From assembly GCF_050320395.1 (NCBI RefSeq), contig NZ_CP144459.1, positions 2,604,001-2,668,000 of the forward strand: DNA of 64,000 nucleotides, in the 5' to 3' direction. Made by a program: the position numbers and the translations under genes. Of the stretch, positions 43,444-52,178 are shown piece by piece (position 1 is the first letter of the stretch; each line of letters starts with the position of its first letter). Source of the DNA: Treponema_C sp050320395 (GTDB lineage Bacteria > Spirochaetota > Spirochaetia > Treponematales > Treponemataceae). Below the pieces are notes generated by a model, which was not told the DNA's origin, made no database searches, and saw only the letters and a program-made list of their open reading frames with translations.

Positions 43444-43518
43444 AAGGAGGTTTTATTGTATTAACCGGAACATTATTGCGGTAAATCTTTTCGCTGCCGC
43501 AATAAAACAACCGCAGCG
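43444..43518 (+). promoter_or_regulatory. orphan SD and mutually exclusive hairpins before gntP
   Basis: A strong AAGGAGG (43444-43450) is not followed by any usable ORF. Downstream TTATTGCGG (43473-43481) pairs with CCGCAATAA (43497-43505), and CGCTGC (43492-43497) pairs with GCAGCG (43513-43518); the two stems overlap and exclude each other. This may be a translational or attenuation switch for the permease. Confidence 0.4.
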
Positions 43519-43557
43519 GCTTAAATGATCGGCCGTTCAATTATAAGGAGGATTTTT

Positions 43558-44925
43558 ATGGAAGGCATTTCAGGAGCACAAATGCTTATCGCATTGGGTA
43601 TCGGTTTGATAGTATTGATTTTATTGATACTCAAATCCAGACTTCATGTTTTTGTCGCCCTCATTGTGTCGGCTTGTATTATCGGTTTAGCCGGCGGCAT
43701 GAAACCCAACGATGTCGTAACAGCTATAACGAGCGGCTTCGGCGGAACCTTGGGAAACATCGGTATCATTATCGGTATAGGTGTTATGATGGGACGACTC
43801 TTTGAAATATCGGGAGCCGCCGAACGCATGGCACGAACATTTCTAAAACTCTTCGGTAAAAACAGAGAAGAACAGGCACTTGCGCTCACCGGTTTTATCG
43901 TATCGATTCCGATCTTTTGCGATTCGGGTTTTGTTATCCTTTCACCGTTGGCAAAGGCACTTTCGCGGCAAACAAAAAAATCAATTGTCGGATTAAGTAT
44001 TGCCCTGGCTGCCGGCTTGGTTATCACACACTCCTTTGTGCCTCCCACCCCCGGCCCTCTGGGAGTAGCGGGCACCTTCGGCGTTGATGTAGGAAGATTC
44101 CTGCTTATGGCACTTGCCGTTGCCGTTTTGCCGACAATCGCCTGTATGCTTTACGGTAAAAAGCTCGGCAATAAAATCCATCAGCTTCCCGGTGAAAGCG
44201 GCACATGGATTCGTCCCCCGAAAGAGCAATCCCAAGCGGCGGTTTTATCGGACGATGCCGGAAAAAAACTGCCGTCGGCATTTTTATCCTTTGCACCGCT
44301 TATTACCCCGATTATTTTGATCTTATTGAATACGGTATTAAGCGCTCTCAAACAAACGGGAACGGCCGCCGCAGTCCTTATCTTTTTAGGGAAACCCGTT
44401 ATTGCCGTAACCATAGGCTTAATTCTTGCCGCCTATACCCTTCCGGTACATAAAACGCGCAAAGACCTTATTACGGAAATGGAAGAAAGTATTAAATCCG
44501 CAGGTATTATTATTTTAGTAACCGGAGCCGGCGGTTCTCTCGGTCAAATCATAAAATCGGCGGGTGTCGGTAATTATATCGCATCGGGAATAGCCGCAAC
44601 ATCTTTACCGATAATCCTTTTGCCCTTTATCATCGCAACCTTGGTGCGCTTTGTACAGGGCTCCGGAACCGTTGCGATGCTTACGGCCGCGGGAATTACG
44701 GCCCCCATCGTAGCGGCGGCAGGCGGCAACATGATTCTTGCAGGGCTTGCGGCATGCAGCGGTTCTTTGTTTTTTTCTTATTTTAACGACAGTTTTTACT
44801 GGGTGGTTAACCGTTTAAGCGGTATCACCGATACAAAAGAGCAAATCAGAGTATGGTCGGTAACTACTACAATTGCCTGGGCGGTTTCATTTATTGAATT
44901 GCTTATACTTGATATTTTTATGTAA
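43558..44925 (+). CDS. GntP-family acid-sugar permease (copy 1)
   Basis: 455 residues from the ATG at 43558 with AAGGAGG seven nt upstream. About 12 membrane helices; family marks include LKSRLHVFVALIVSA, GFGGTLGNIGIIIGIGVMMG, GFIVSIPIFCDSGFVILSP and THSFVPPTPGPLGVAGTFGV. GntP proteins import gluconate and related acid sugars with protons. As last gene behind kinase and PdxA2 it probably imports D-threonate or D-erythronate. A paralogue with very similar sequence lies at 50788. Confidence 0.9.
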   Translation: MEGISGAQMLIALGIGLIVLILLILKSRLHVFVALIVSACIIGLAGGMKPNDVVTAITSGFGGTLGNIGIIIGIGVMMGRLFEISGAAERMARTFLKLFGKNREEQALALTGFIVSIPIFCDSGFVILSPLAKALSRQTKKSIVGLSIALAAGLVITHSFVPPTPGPLGVAGTFGVDVGRFLLMALAVAVLPTIACMLYGKKLGNKIHQLPGESGTWIRPPKEQSQAAVLSDDAGKKLPSAFLSFAPLITPIILILLNTVLSALKQTGTAAAVLIFLGKPVIAVTIGLILAAYTLPVHKTRKDLITEMEESIKSAGIIILVTGAGGSLGQIIKSAGVGNYIASGIAATSLPIILLPFIIATLVRFVQGSGTVAMLTAAGITAPIVAAAGGNMILAGLAACSGSLFFSYFNDSFYWVVNRLSGITDTKEQIRVWSVTTTIAWAVSFIELLILDIFM

Positions 44926-44942
44926 AAAAATTCCGTATCATG

Positions 44943-44985
44943 CAAGGGTCTTAAAAAAAGTATTTTTTTAAGACCCTTGTTTTCT
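44943..44985 (+). terminator. intrinsic terminator after gntP copy 1
   Basis: A 17-bp perfect stem, CAAGGGTCTTAAAAAAA (44943-44959) with its complement (44963-44979), loop GTA, followed by TTTTC. Confidence 0.85.
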
Positions 44986-44992
44986 CCGTACA

Positions 44993-45021
44993 TTGCAGTT
45001 TTTTACCCTTTCGGATATACT
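44993..45021 (+). promoter_or_regulatory. promoter of the galE operon
   Basis: TTGCAG (44993-44998), exactly 17 bp, TATACT (45016-45021). The leader is about 58 nt. Confidence 0.55.
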
Positions 45022-45085
45022 TAAAATGTCCGGTTTTCACGCAGAGTTAAAATAAAAGCCGAAGCGGGCCGGAAACGGAGTCAGT

Positions 45086-46063
45086 ATGAATGTATTGGTT
45101 ATCGGCGGCGCCGGTTATATCGGAAGCCACGTTGTAAAAGAACTTATGGCATCGGGCCATAAAATCACGGTGTTCGACAATCTGTCGTCGGGCTTGCTTC
45201 AAAACCTTTTTCCGGAAAACGCCTTTATTGCGGGCGATATTTTACACCCCGAATCCCTCGATGCGGCCTTTGCACGGGGTTTTGACGCCTTTATTCATTT
45301 GGCGGCTTTTAAGGCGGCAGGCGAATCGATGATAAAGCCCGAAAAATATTCGGTAAACAATATTACGGGTACTATCAATATTTTAAATGCCGCCCTTGCA
45401 CATAACTGTAAGTATATGGTTTTTTCTTCTTCCGCAGCCGTTTTCGGTTCTCCGGAATATTTACCCATCGATGAAAAACACCCGACAAATCCCGAAAATT
45501 ATTACGGCTTTACCAAACTCGATATAGAGCGCTATATGGACTGGTACGATAAACTCAAAGGCTTAAAATTCGCCGCCCTGCGTTATTTTAATGCGGCAGG
45601 CTATGATCCGGACGGCGTTATTACGGGACTTGAGCAAAACCCCGCAAACCTTTTGCCCGTTATTATGGAAACCGCCTGCGGTATGCGCAAAGAATTGCAG
45701 ATTTTCGGTACCGACTACGATACGCGCGACGGTACCTGCATCCGCGATTACGTACATGTAAAAGATTTGGCGATTGCCCACGTAAAGGCCCTTGAATACA
45801 TCGTAAAAAACAACGAAAGCTTAACCGTCAACTTGGGAAGCGAAAACGGCGTTTCCGTTTCGGAAATGCTTGAAGCCGCCCGGCGCATTACGGGCAAGCC
45901 CGTTCCCGCCGTTCACACCGGCCGCCGTGCAGGAGACCCCGCCTGCCTTTATGCAACGTCGGCTTATGCGCGCGAAAAGCTCGGCTGGAAGGCCGAATAT
46001 TCGGATATCGACAGCCTTATCGCTTCTACATGGGCGGTTTATAAAAAACACGTAAAAGAATAA
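45086..46063 (+). CDS. galE: UDP-glucose 4-epimerase
   Basis: 325 residues. Extended SDR: GGAGYIGSH (7-15) binds NAD, HLAAFKAAGESMIKPEKY, the SSSAAVFG strand with catalytic Ser, YYGFTK with Tyr-Lys, LRYFNAAGYDPDG and RDGTCIRDYVHVKDLA. It interconverts UDP-glucose and UDP-galactose for surface glycans. SD CGGAG. It starts an operon that continues with the M20 peptidase 10 bp later. Confidence 0.94.
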   Translation: MNVLVIGGAGYIGSHVVKELMASGHKITVFDNLSSGLLQNLFPENAFIAGDILHPESLDAAFARGFDAFIHLAAFKAAGESMIKPEKYSVNNITGTINILNAALAHNCKYMVFSSSAAVFGSPEYLPIDEKHPTNPENYYGFTKLDIERYMDWYDKLKGLKFAALRYFNAAGYDPDGVITGLEQNPANLLPVIMETACGMRKELQIFGTDYDTRDGTCIRDYVHVKDLAIAHVKALEYIVKNNESLTVNLGSENGVSVSEMLEAARRITGKPVPAVHTGRRAGDPACLYATSAYAREKLGWKAEYSDIDSLIASTWAVYKKHVKE

Positions 46064-46073
46064 GGAGCAATAA

Positions 46074-47303
46074 ATGAGTTTTAAAACAATATCAGTCTGG
46101 CTCGACCGCCAAGCCGAAAATATTATCGAATTGGAAACGCTTTTAACTTCGCATCCGGCCCTTGCCCCCGAAAGCGGCGGTCAGGGAGAAGTCGAAAAAT
46201 GCAAAGCACTCGAAGAATGGCTTACCGCTCGGGGTATTACACAGCTTGAGCGCTTCGACGCTCCGGACGGCCGTGTTTCCTGCGGATACCGCCCCAATTT
46301 GGTTGCGACGATTAAGGGGAAAAACGATAAGCGTACCGTTTGGGTTATAGCCCACTTGGATGTTGTGCCGGTCGGAGAGCTTTCGCTGTGGTCGAGCGAC
46401 CCGTGGAAGGTATACGAAAAAGGCGGCAAAATATTCGGCCGCGGTGTGGAAGATAATCAACAGGGCTTGTGCAGCGGTGTGTTTGCGGCCCTTGCCTTTA
46501 TAAAAAACGGCATTGTTCCCGAAAACACGGTAAAGCTTTTGTTCGCCGCCGATGAAGAAGTCGGTTCGGCTTACGGCATTCAATATCTTTTAAAAAAGCA
46601 TAAATTGTTCCGCAAACAGGATATTATCATCATTCCCGACGGAGGCGACTCAAAAGGCGAAACAATCGAAGTTGCCGAAAAAAACCTTTTATGGATGAAG
46701 CTCGTTGTCCGCGGAAAACAGGCGCACGGCTCCATGCCGAACCTCGGAAACAACGCGTATTTGGCGGGCTGCGCCCTTGCGCTCAAACTGAACGCTTTGG
46801 AAAAAGTCTTTAAAAAACGCGACAAATTGTTCGAGCCGCCGTATTCAACCTTTCAGCCGACAAAAAAAGAAGCGAATGTACCCAACGTCAACACAATCCC
46901 CGGCGAAGACGTGTTTTACATGGACTGCCGAATACTTCCCTGCTATACCCTTGCCGAAGTACGCGCTGAAGCCCGTAAAGCTATTGCCGAAATTGAAGAA
47001 AAATACGGCGTAAAAATCAAATACAGCGAAGAGCAGGCGGTCGAATCGCCTGCAACGCCCGTCGACGCTCCCGTGGTTACGGAATTGGCGGCGGCAATTA
47101 AAAAGGTTACCGGCAAAAAAGCCCGCCCCATCGGAATCGGCGGCGGCACGGTCGGCGGCTATTTACGCATAAAAGGTTATAACGCTGCCGTATGGAGCAC
47201 CTTGGACGAAACCGCCCACCAGCCGAACGAATACTGCAAAATCAAAAATCTCGTGCAGGACGCAAAGGTTCTCGCCGCAATTTTCGGAGGTAAGGATTTA
47301 TGA
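46074..47303 (+). CDS. M20-family metallopeptidase
   Basis: 409 residues. Di-zinc M20 site: HLDVVPVGELSLW with the first His and Asp, GRGVEDNQQGL with the bridging Asp, DEEVGSAYGIQYLL with the catalytic Glu-Glu pair, and HQPNEYCK with the last His. A lid/dimerisation domain occupies about 195-310 (QAHGSMPNLGNNAYL). It resembles cytoplasmic Xaa-His-type dipeptidases (PepV-like) rather than DapE. SD AAGGAG. Its end overlaps the LpoB-like gene by four nt. Confidence 0.88.
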   Translation: MSFKTISVWLDRQAENIIELETLLTSHPALAPESGGQGEVEKCKALEEWLTARGITQLERFDAPDGRVSCGYRPNLVATIKGKNDKRTVWVIAHLDVVPVGELSLWSSDPWKVYEKGGKIFGRGVEDNQQGLCSGVFAALAFIKNGIVPENTVKLLFAADEEVGSAYGIQYLLKKHKLFRKQDIIIIPDGGDSKGETIEVAEKNLLWMKLVVRGKQAHGSMPNLGNNAYLAGCALALKLNALEKVFKKRDKLFEPPYSTFQPTKKEANVPNVNTIPGEDVFYMDCRILPCYTLAEVRAEARKAIAEIEEKYGVKIKYSEEQAVESPATPVDAPVVTELAAAIKKVTGKKARPIGIGGGTVGGYLRIKGYNAAVWSTLDETAHQPNEYCKIKNLVQDAKVLAAIFGGKDL

Positions 47304-47995
47304 AAAAAAATCATGCTCACGTACCGTTTTATGTAAAGCGCTCTTGCCGCATATCGGCCTCATGTGCGGGAATTACCGCATGCAGCCGTTTTACCGCCCT
47401 CGCCGCCGCTTTTTTGCTGCTCGGTTTTCTTGCAGTCTTCACCGGCTGCGAAACCCCCAAGGTCGAACGTATCGATGCCGACACCGTAACCGATTTAAGC
47501 GGTTATTGGAACGACACGGATGTGCGCCTCGTAGCCGACACGCTGATAAAAGAATGTACAAACGCACCCGCAATAAACAATTATACGAGAACGAAGGGAA
47601 AGTTTCCGGTTGTTATCGTCGGCACCTTTAAAAATCAAAGCGACGAGCACATCGATACCTCGATTTTGGTTAAAAAATTCGAAGCGGCTCTTGTAAACAG
47701 CGGTAAGGTTGACTTTGTAGCATCCGCCGACGAGCGCGGTGAATTACGGCAGGAACGCAAAGAACAGCAGGACTGGTCGAGTGAAGAAACGGCAAAACGC
47801 CTTGCAAACGAAACGGGAGCCGACTTTATGCTCATCGGCGCGGTAAAAACCATTGTGGACATGAATACCAAAAAATCGACGCGCACCTATTACGTTACGG
47901 CCGAATTGATTGACATAGAAAGCAACCGTAAACTGTGGATAGGCGAAAACTCGGAAATTAAAAAGCTTATCTCAAAGCCCAAAGTGCGTTTTTAA
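47300..47995 (+). CDS. LpoB-like penicillin-binding-protein activator lipoprotein
   Basis: 231 residues. An unusually long and Cys-containing N-region, then a hydrophobic core and lipobox AVFTGC (Cys50). The mature part has the LpoB pattern: VERIDADTVTDLSGYWNDTD, VVIVGTFKNQSDEHIDTSIL, NETGADFMLIGAV and TRTYYVTAELIDIESNRKLW. LpoB activates a bifunctional PBP across the periplasm in E. coli; treponemes have many such proteins of unproven partner. The start codon overlaps the M20 stop (ATGA). Confidence 0.85.
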   Translation: MKKNHAHVPFYVKRSCRISASCAGITACSRFTALAAAFLLLGFLAVFTGCETPKVERIDADTVTDLSGYWNDTDVRLVADTLIKECTNAPAINNYTRTKGKFPVVIVGTFKNQSDEHIDTSILVKKFEAALVNSGKVDFVASADERGELRQERKEQQDWSSEETAKRLANETGADFMLIGAVKTIVDMNTKKSTRTYYVTAELIDIESNRKLWIGENSEIKKLISKPKVRF

Positions 47996-48039
47996 AAAGC
48001 GCCGTTTTAATTGAAGTTTTAATTGTAACAGGAAGTTTT

Positions 48040-49401
48040 ATGTTATTTTCTACAGCGGAGATTCAGGAAACCGTTAATATGTTCCGGCGCTATAAGCTTG
48101 ATGTGCGCGCCATTACCATGGGAGTATCGCTGCGCGATTGCTGCAGCACATCGGGAAAAGAAAGCCGGCGGCGCATTTATGACAAACTGATGAAATACTG
48201 CGGCCGTTTGGCGCGTGTAGGCGAAGATATAGAAACCGAATTCGGCGTTCCGATTATCAATAAGCGCATTGCCGTAACCCCGATTGCCCTTGTAACCGAA
48301 ACTTCCGACGAAGAAGACTATACCGAATGGGCAAAAACCCTCGACAAAGCGGCAAAAGAGTTGAATATCGACTTTATAGGCGGCTTTTCGGCGCTGGTAC
48401 ACAAGGGCTTTACCAAAGGCGACCGCAATTTACTGCGCTCGATTCCCGAAGCCCTCGCTACTACCGACAGGGTTTGCTCTTCCGTCAATTTGGGAACCAC
48501 CAAAAGCGGCATCAATATGGACGCCGTAAAAGAAATGGGCGAAATTATCCTCAAAACCGCCTCTCTCAGCGCCGATAAAAGCGGTTTGGGCTGCGCAAAA
48601 CTTGTGGTTTTTTGCAACGCCCCCGAAGACAACCCCTTTATGGCCGGCGCCTTCCACGGGCCGGGAGAAGGAGAAGCGGTTTTGTCCGTAGGCGTTTCGG
48701 GTCCCGGTGCCGTCGATGCGGCTTGTAAAGAATACGAAGGCAAGCCGCTGGACGAATTGGCCGACGGCATAAAAAAAACCGCCTTTAAAATAACCCGTAT
48801 GGGGCAGCTTGTGGGTACGGAAGCGGCAAAACGGCTCGGCGTACAATTCGGCATTCTGGACCTCTCCCTTGCCCCGACTCCCGCCGTAGGAGATTCGGTT
48901 GCCCGCATTTTGGAGCATATGGGCTTGGAAGCCGCAGGTGCTCCCGGCACCACCGCGGCGCTTGCAATGCTTACCGATATGGTAAAAAAAGGCGGCGTTA
49001 TGGCAAGCACAAACGTGGGCGGCCTTTCGGGCGCCTTTATACCCGTTTCCGAAGACGAGGGCATGATAGCCGCCGTAAAAAACGGAGCGATGAGCTTGGA
49101 AAAACTTGAAGCTATGACCTGCGTATGCTCGGTCGGTTTGGATATGATTGCCGTTCCCGGCGATACAAGCGCTTCGACTTTAAGCGGCATTATCGCCGAT
49201 GAAATGGCAATCGGAATGGTAAACAATAAAACAACGGCCGTGCGCATTATTCCCGTTCCCGGTAAAAAGGTCGGCGACCGGGTAGAGTTCGGCGGCCTTT
49301 TGGGAGAAGCCCCCGTTATGGCGGTCAATACCTTTTCCTGTGCCGGCTTTATAAACCGCGGCGGCCGTATCCCCGCACCGATACACAGCTTTAGAAATTA
49401 A
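48040..49401 (+). CDS. PFL family protein (DUF711 / UPF0210)
   Basis: 453 residues, full length. Recognised by ITMGVSLRDCCSTSG near the N-terminus, RIAVTPIALVTE, FIGGFSALVHKGFTKGD, VNLGTTKSGINMDAV, GAFHGPGEGEAVLSVGVSGP and LDLSLAPTPAVGDSVARILE. The fold is related to pyruvate formate-lyase-type enzymes, but the reaction is not known; in many bacteria it is paired with an ACT-domain protein, which I do not see here. SD AGGAAG. It follows the LpoB-like gene by 44 bp. Confidence 0.88.
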   Translation: MLFSTAEIQETVNMFRRYKLDVRAITMGVSLRDCCSTSGKESRRRIYDKLMKYCGRLARVGEDIETEFGVPIINKRIAVTPIALVTETSDEEDYTEWAKTLDKAAKELNIDFIGGFSALVHKGFTKGDRNLLRSIPEALATTDRVCSSVNLGTTKSGINMDAVKEMGEIILKTASLSADKSGLGCAKLVVFCNAPEDNPFMAGAFHGPGEGEAVLSVGVSGPGAVDAACKEYEGKPLDELADGIKKTAFKITRMGQLVGTEAAKRLGVQFGILDLSLAPTPAVGDSVARILEHMGLEAAGAPGTTAALAMLTDMVKKGGVMASTNVGGLSGAFIPVSEDEGMIAAVKNGAMSLEKLEAMTCVCSVGLDMIAVPGDTSASTLSGIIADEMAIGMVNNKTTAVRIIPVPGKKVGDRVEFGGLLGEAPVMAVNTFSCAGFINRGGRIPAPIHSFRN

Positions 49402-49499
49402 ACGGTAACTTTCTCACAGTCGCTTTTTATCGGCCGTGATATATTATATAATAAAGATATCTTATAAAGATACCGATTTATATGTCCAGGAGGATAATT

Positions 49500-49808
49500 A
49501 TGTCAGCAATTACATTAACCAAAGATAATTTTGAAAAAGAAGTTTTACAGTCCGATAAGCCCGTGTTGGTGGATTTTTGGGCCTCATGGTGCGGTCCCTG
49601 CCGTATGGTTTCTCCCATTGTAGACGAAATCGCAGGAGAAATAAGTCATGCAAAAGTCGGCAAAGTAAACGTTGACGAGCAAAGCGAATTGGCTGCACAG
49701 TACGGCGTTATGAGCATTCCCACCCTGATTGTTTTTAAAGACGGGAAAATCGCACAGCAGGCCGTGGGTGCGCGCGATAAAGCCGGTCTTTTAGACTTGC
49801 TTAAATAA
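49500..49808 (+). CDS. trxA: thioredoxin
   Basis: 102 residues. FWASWCGPCRMVSPIVDEIA with the active site WCGPC (30-34), then KVNVDEQSELAAQYGVMSIP with the cis-proline, and VFKDGK. Standard cytoplasmic disulfide reductant. SD AGGAGGATAATT; TATAAT at 49447-49452 could be its -10. The next gene, a Crp/Fnr-like regulator, is convergent with 61 bp between the stops; thioredoxin beside such a regulator may point to redox control. Confidence 0.95.
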   Translation: MSAITLTKDNFEKEVLQSDKPVLVDFWASWCGPCRMVSPIVDEIAGEISHAKVGKVNVDEQSELAAQYGVMSIPTLIVFKDGKIAQQAVGARDKAGLLDLLK

Positions 49809-49843
49809 GACGGCACATTTAAACGGGACCGAGTACAAAATTG

Positions 49844-49870
49844 AAAGCGGGCCCGCCTTAAGGCGCTTTT
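49844..49870. terminator. bidirectional terminator between trxA and the Crp-like gene
   Basis: AAAGCG (49844-49849) pairs with CGCTTT (49864-49869), with further pairing inside around TTAA; T runs on the + side and A residues on the other make it usable from both sides. Confidence 0.45.
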
Positions 49871-50544
49871 CACGCTCCGGCCTTTTTAAACCGCTTTTCA
49901 AGCACATCTGTGTTTGCAATTCTGATACTCCCGCGTTTTAATTCGACGGCGCCTTCATTTTGAAGGTATTGTAAAAGGCGCGTAATTACTTCGCGGGCGG
50001 TTCCCAAATGACGGGCAATTTGCTCATGCGTGATTTGTAAATTGTCGGTATTTTCCAATGCGCTTTCATCGAGTAAAAATCCGGCCAAGCGCTCATCCAT
50101 GCTTTTAAAAATAATCTGTTCCATAAGCCACATAACGTCGGAAAAATGGGATGCCATAAGGCTGTTTGTATAATTGGCTAAAACAGCGGATTCTTTCATA
50201 ATATGCCGATAGGTTTCCGCCGGAATAAGCCAAACGGTTGTATCCTTTTCGGCTTCGACGGTAACTTCAAATTGAATGTCCGCCAGCATACAGGATGCGG
50301 ATAAAAGACACATATCGCGTTTAAACAGGCGGAACAAAGAAACTTCCTTACCCTCATTTGAAGTCATATAAGCGCGAAGCTGACCTTCAAAAACAAGTAA
50401 CACACCTATGCAGTCGGCTTTTCCGTTATGAACAATCTTCCCCTTCGGTACTTGAGTAAAAACGGCGGCTTTTTTTAATTCCTGGCGGTGTTTAGCTTCG
50501 AGATTTTCCCAAGACGGAAAATATTTTTCAAATTCGGGAACCAT
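49870..50544 (-). CDS. Crp/Fnr-family transcriptional regulator
   Basis: 224 residues. N-terminal cyclic-nucleotide-binding-like beta-roll (about 15-130; KGKIVHNGKADCIGVLLVFE, then LFKRDMCLLSASCML), a long dimer helix, and a C-terminal HTH_Crp domain with ITHEQIARHLGTAREVITRL. The cysteine pair in the beta-roll is unlike cAMP-binding Crp, and the cAMP contact residues are not evident, so the signal may be heme or redox. There is no SD; TATAAT lies six nt before the ATG, and a palindrome sits in the promoter spacer (autoregulation). Confidence 0.9.
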   Translation of the reverse strand: MVPEFEKYFPSWENLEAKHRQELKKAAVFTQVPKGKIVHNGKADCIGVLLVFEGQLRAYMTSNEGKEVSLFRLFKRDMCLLSASCMLADIQFEVTVEAEKDTTVWLIPAETYRHIMKESAVLANYTNSLMASHFSDVMWLMEQIIFKSMDERLAGFLLDESALENTDNLQITHEQIARHLGTAREVITRLLQYLQNEGAVELKRGSIRIANTDVLEKRFKKAGA

Positions 50545-50550
50545 ATCGGT

Positions 50551-50579
50551 ATTATAGCGTTAAAAAACGCTTTTCGCAA
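50551..50579 (-). promoter_or_regulatory. leaderless-type promoter with palindrome in the spacer
   Basis: Minus strand: TTGCGA (50579-50574), 17 bp, TATAAT (50556-50551), six nt to the ATG at 50544. The spacer holds a perfect inverted repeat AGCGTT-AAAA-AACGCT (50556-50571, given on the + strand). Confidence 0.6.
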
Positions 50580-50678
50580 GGATTTTTTATAAAGAATCGC
50601 TCCGTTCGCCCCGATTCGGATACGGATATACCCTTTGAGAAAACAGGGACTTTTGTGCACAATATCGTTTTTCAATGC

Positions 50679-50707
50679 TTCTCAAGATATAAAAAACATA
50701 TTATAAT
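50679..50707 (+). promoter_or_regulatory. promoter of gntP copy 2
   Basis: TTCTCA (50679-50684), 17 bp, TATAAT (50702-50707). The leader to the GTG at 50788 is about 74 nt, with AAGGAG as SD. Confidence 0.5.
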
Positions 50708-50787
50708 GCAGGACTGTTGTAACCACAGCTCTAAAAATCGGTCTTTCCGACGGGTTTGCAGGTGAATATTTTTCAAGGAGTCCTCCC

Positions 50788-52155
50788 GTGACAGATTCGT
50801 CCGGCGTACAAATGCTTATCGCTTTGGCCATAGGTTTGGCTACCCTGCTTTTCATTATGTTAAAAACACGGCTTCACGTATTCGTCGCGCTTATCGCATC
50901 CGCATGTATGATAGGTTTGGCCGAGGGTATGAACCCCACCGATGTCGGAACGGCCATCACAAACGGTTTCGGAGGAACGCTGAGCAGCATCGGTATCATC
51001 ATAGGCTTGGGAATTATGCTCGGACGGCTCTTTGAAATGTCCGGAGCGGCACAGCGTATGGCCTATACGTTTTTAAAGCTGTTCGGCAAAAACAGAGAAG
51101 AAGAAGTTCTTGCCTTGACCGGATTTATCGTATCCATCCCGATTTTTTGCGAATCAAGCTTTATTATTCTTTCTCCGCTGACAAAAGCGATTTCGCGTCA
51201 AACAAAAAAATCAATTGTCGGACTGAGTATAGCCCTTGCTTCCGGCTTGGTCATTACTCACACTCTGGTACCGCCTACTCCCGGCCCCCTGGGTGTTGCG
51301 GGGACCTTCGGTGTAGATATCGGTCAATTTATGCTGACAGGTTTCGGAATTGCCGTTTTACCGACAATTATCTGTATGATCTACGCTAAAAAACTCGGAA
51401 AAAAAATCTATCAGATTCCGGGGGAAACGGGCAGATGGATCCGTCCCTTGCCTGAAACCGTTTCTCCTACCGTTTTATCGGATGCGGCGGAAAGGGCCCT
51501 TCCCCCCGCTTTTTTGTCTTTTGCACCGCTTATTACTCCGATTGTGTTAATTATATTAAACAGGGTTTTAACTTCCCTTGAACAAACGGAAGGAGTTGCC
51601 GCCTTTTTTATCCTTTTGGGAAGGCCGATTATCGCCATAACCATTGCCCTCATCCTCGCATCTTACACGCTTGTGATAAAAAAACCGCGCAGAGATGTTT
51701 TGGCAGAAATGGAAGACAGCATTAAATCCGCAGGCAGCATTATTTTGGTAACCGGTGCCGGAGGATCTCTCGGTCAAATTATAAAATCGGCGGGTGTCGG
51801 TAATTATATTGCATCGGGAATCGCCGCAACATCACTTCCTATAATACTTCTGCCTTTTATTATTGCAACCCTGATCCGTTTTATACAGGGTTCCGGAACG
51901 GTCGCGATGCTCACCGCGGCCGGCATTACCGCCCCCATTGTAGCAGCCGCCGGCGGCAATATGATTCTTGCAGGCCTTGCGGCATGCTGCGGCTCTTTGT
52001 TTTTTTCGTACTTTAACGACAGTTTTTTTTGGGTGGTAAACCGTTTAAGCGGCATCAGCGACACAAAAGAGCAAATCAAAGTATGGTCCGTCACAACAAC
52101 CATCGCATGGGCGGTTTCGTTTATCGAATTGCTTATCCTTGATATTTTTATATGA
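50788..52155 (+). CDS. GntP-family acid-sugar permease (copy 2)
   Basis: 455 residues, GTG start with AAGGAG seven nt upstream. Same length and topology as copy 1, and nearly the same sequence over long parts, for example GAGGSLGQIIKSAGVGNYIA and the C-terminal HxxDSFxWVVNRLSGI-type region; the middle loop (about 210-240) differs most. At the DNA level the last 650 bp are clearly similar, so duplication is fairly recent or gene conversion occurs. No catabolic gene adjoins; the Crp-like regulator is divergent, 243 bp away. Confidence 0.9.
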   Translation: MTDSSGVQMLIALAIGLATLLFIMLKTRLHVFVALIASACMIGLAEGMNPTDVGTAITNGFGGTLSSIGIIIGLGIMLGRLFEMSGAAQRMAYTFLKLFGKNREEEVLALTGFIVSIPIFCESSFIILSPLTKAISRQTKKSIVGLSIALASGLVITHTLVPPTPGPLGVAGTFGVDIGQFMLTGFGIAVLPTIICMIYAKKLGKKIYQIPGETGRWIRPLPETVSPTVLSDAAERALPPAFLSFAPLITPIVLIILNRVLTSLEQTEGVAAFFILLGRPIIAITIALILASYTLVIKKPRRDVLAEMEDSIKSAGSIILVTGAGGSLGQIIKSAGVGNYIASGIAATSLPIILLPFIIATLIRFIQGSGTVAMLTAAGITAPIVAAAGGNMILAGLAACCGSLFFSYFNDSFFWVVNRLSGISDTKEQIKVWSVTTTIAWAVSFIELLILDIFI

Positions 52156-52178
52156 AATTTGAGAGGTGATAAAAATCT

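Noticed and set aside
48318..49328. Long minus-strand ORF opposite the PFL gene
   Set aside because: Shadow frame of a conserved protein on the plus strand.
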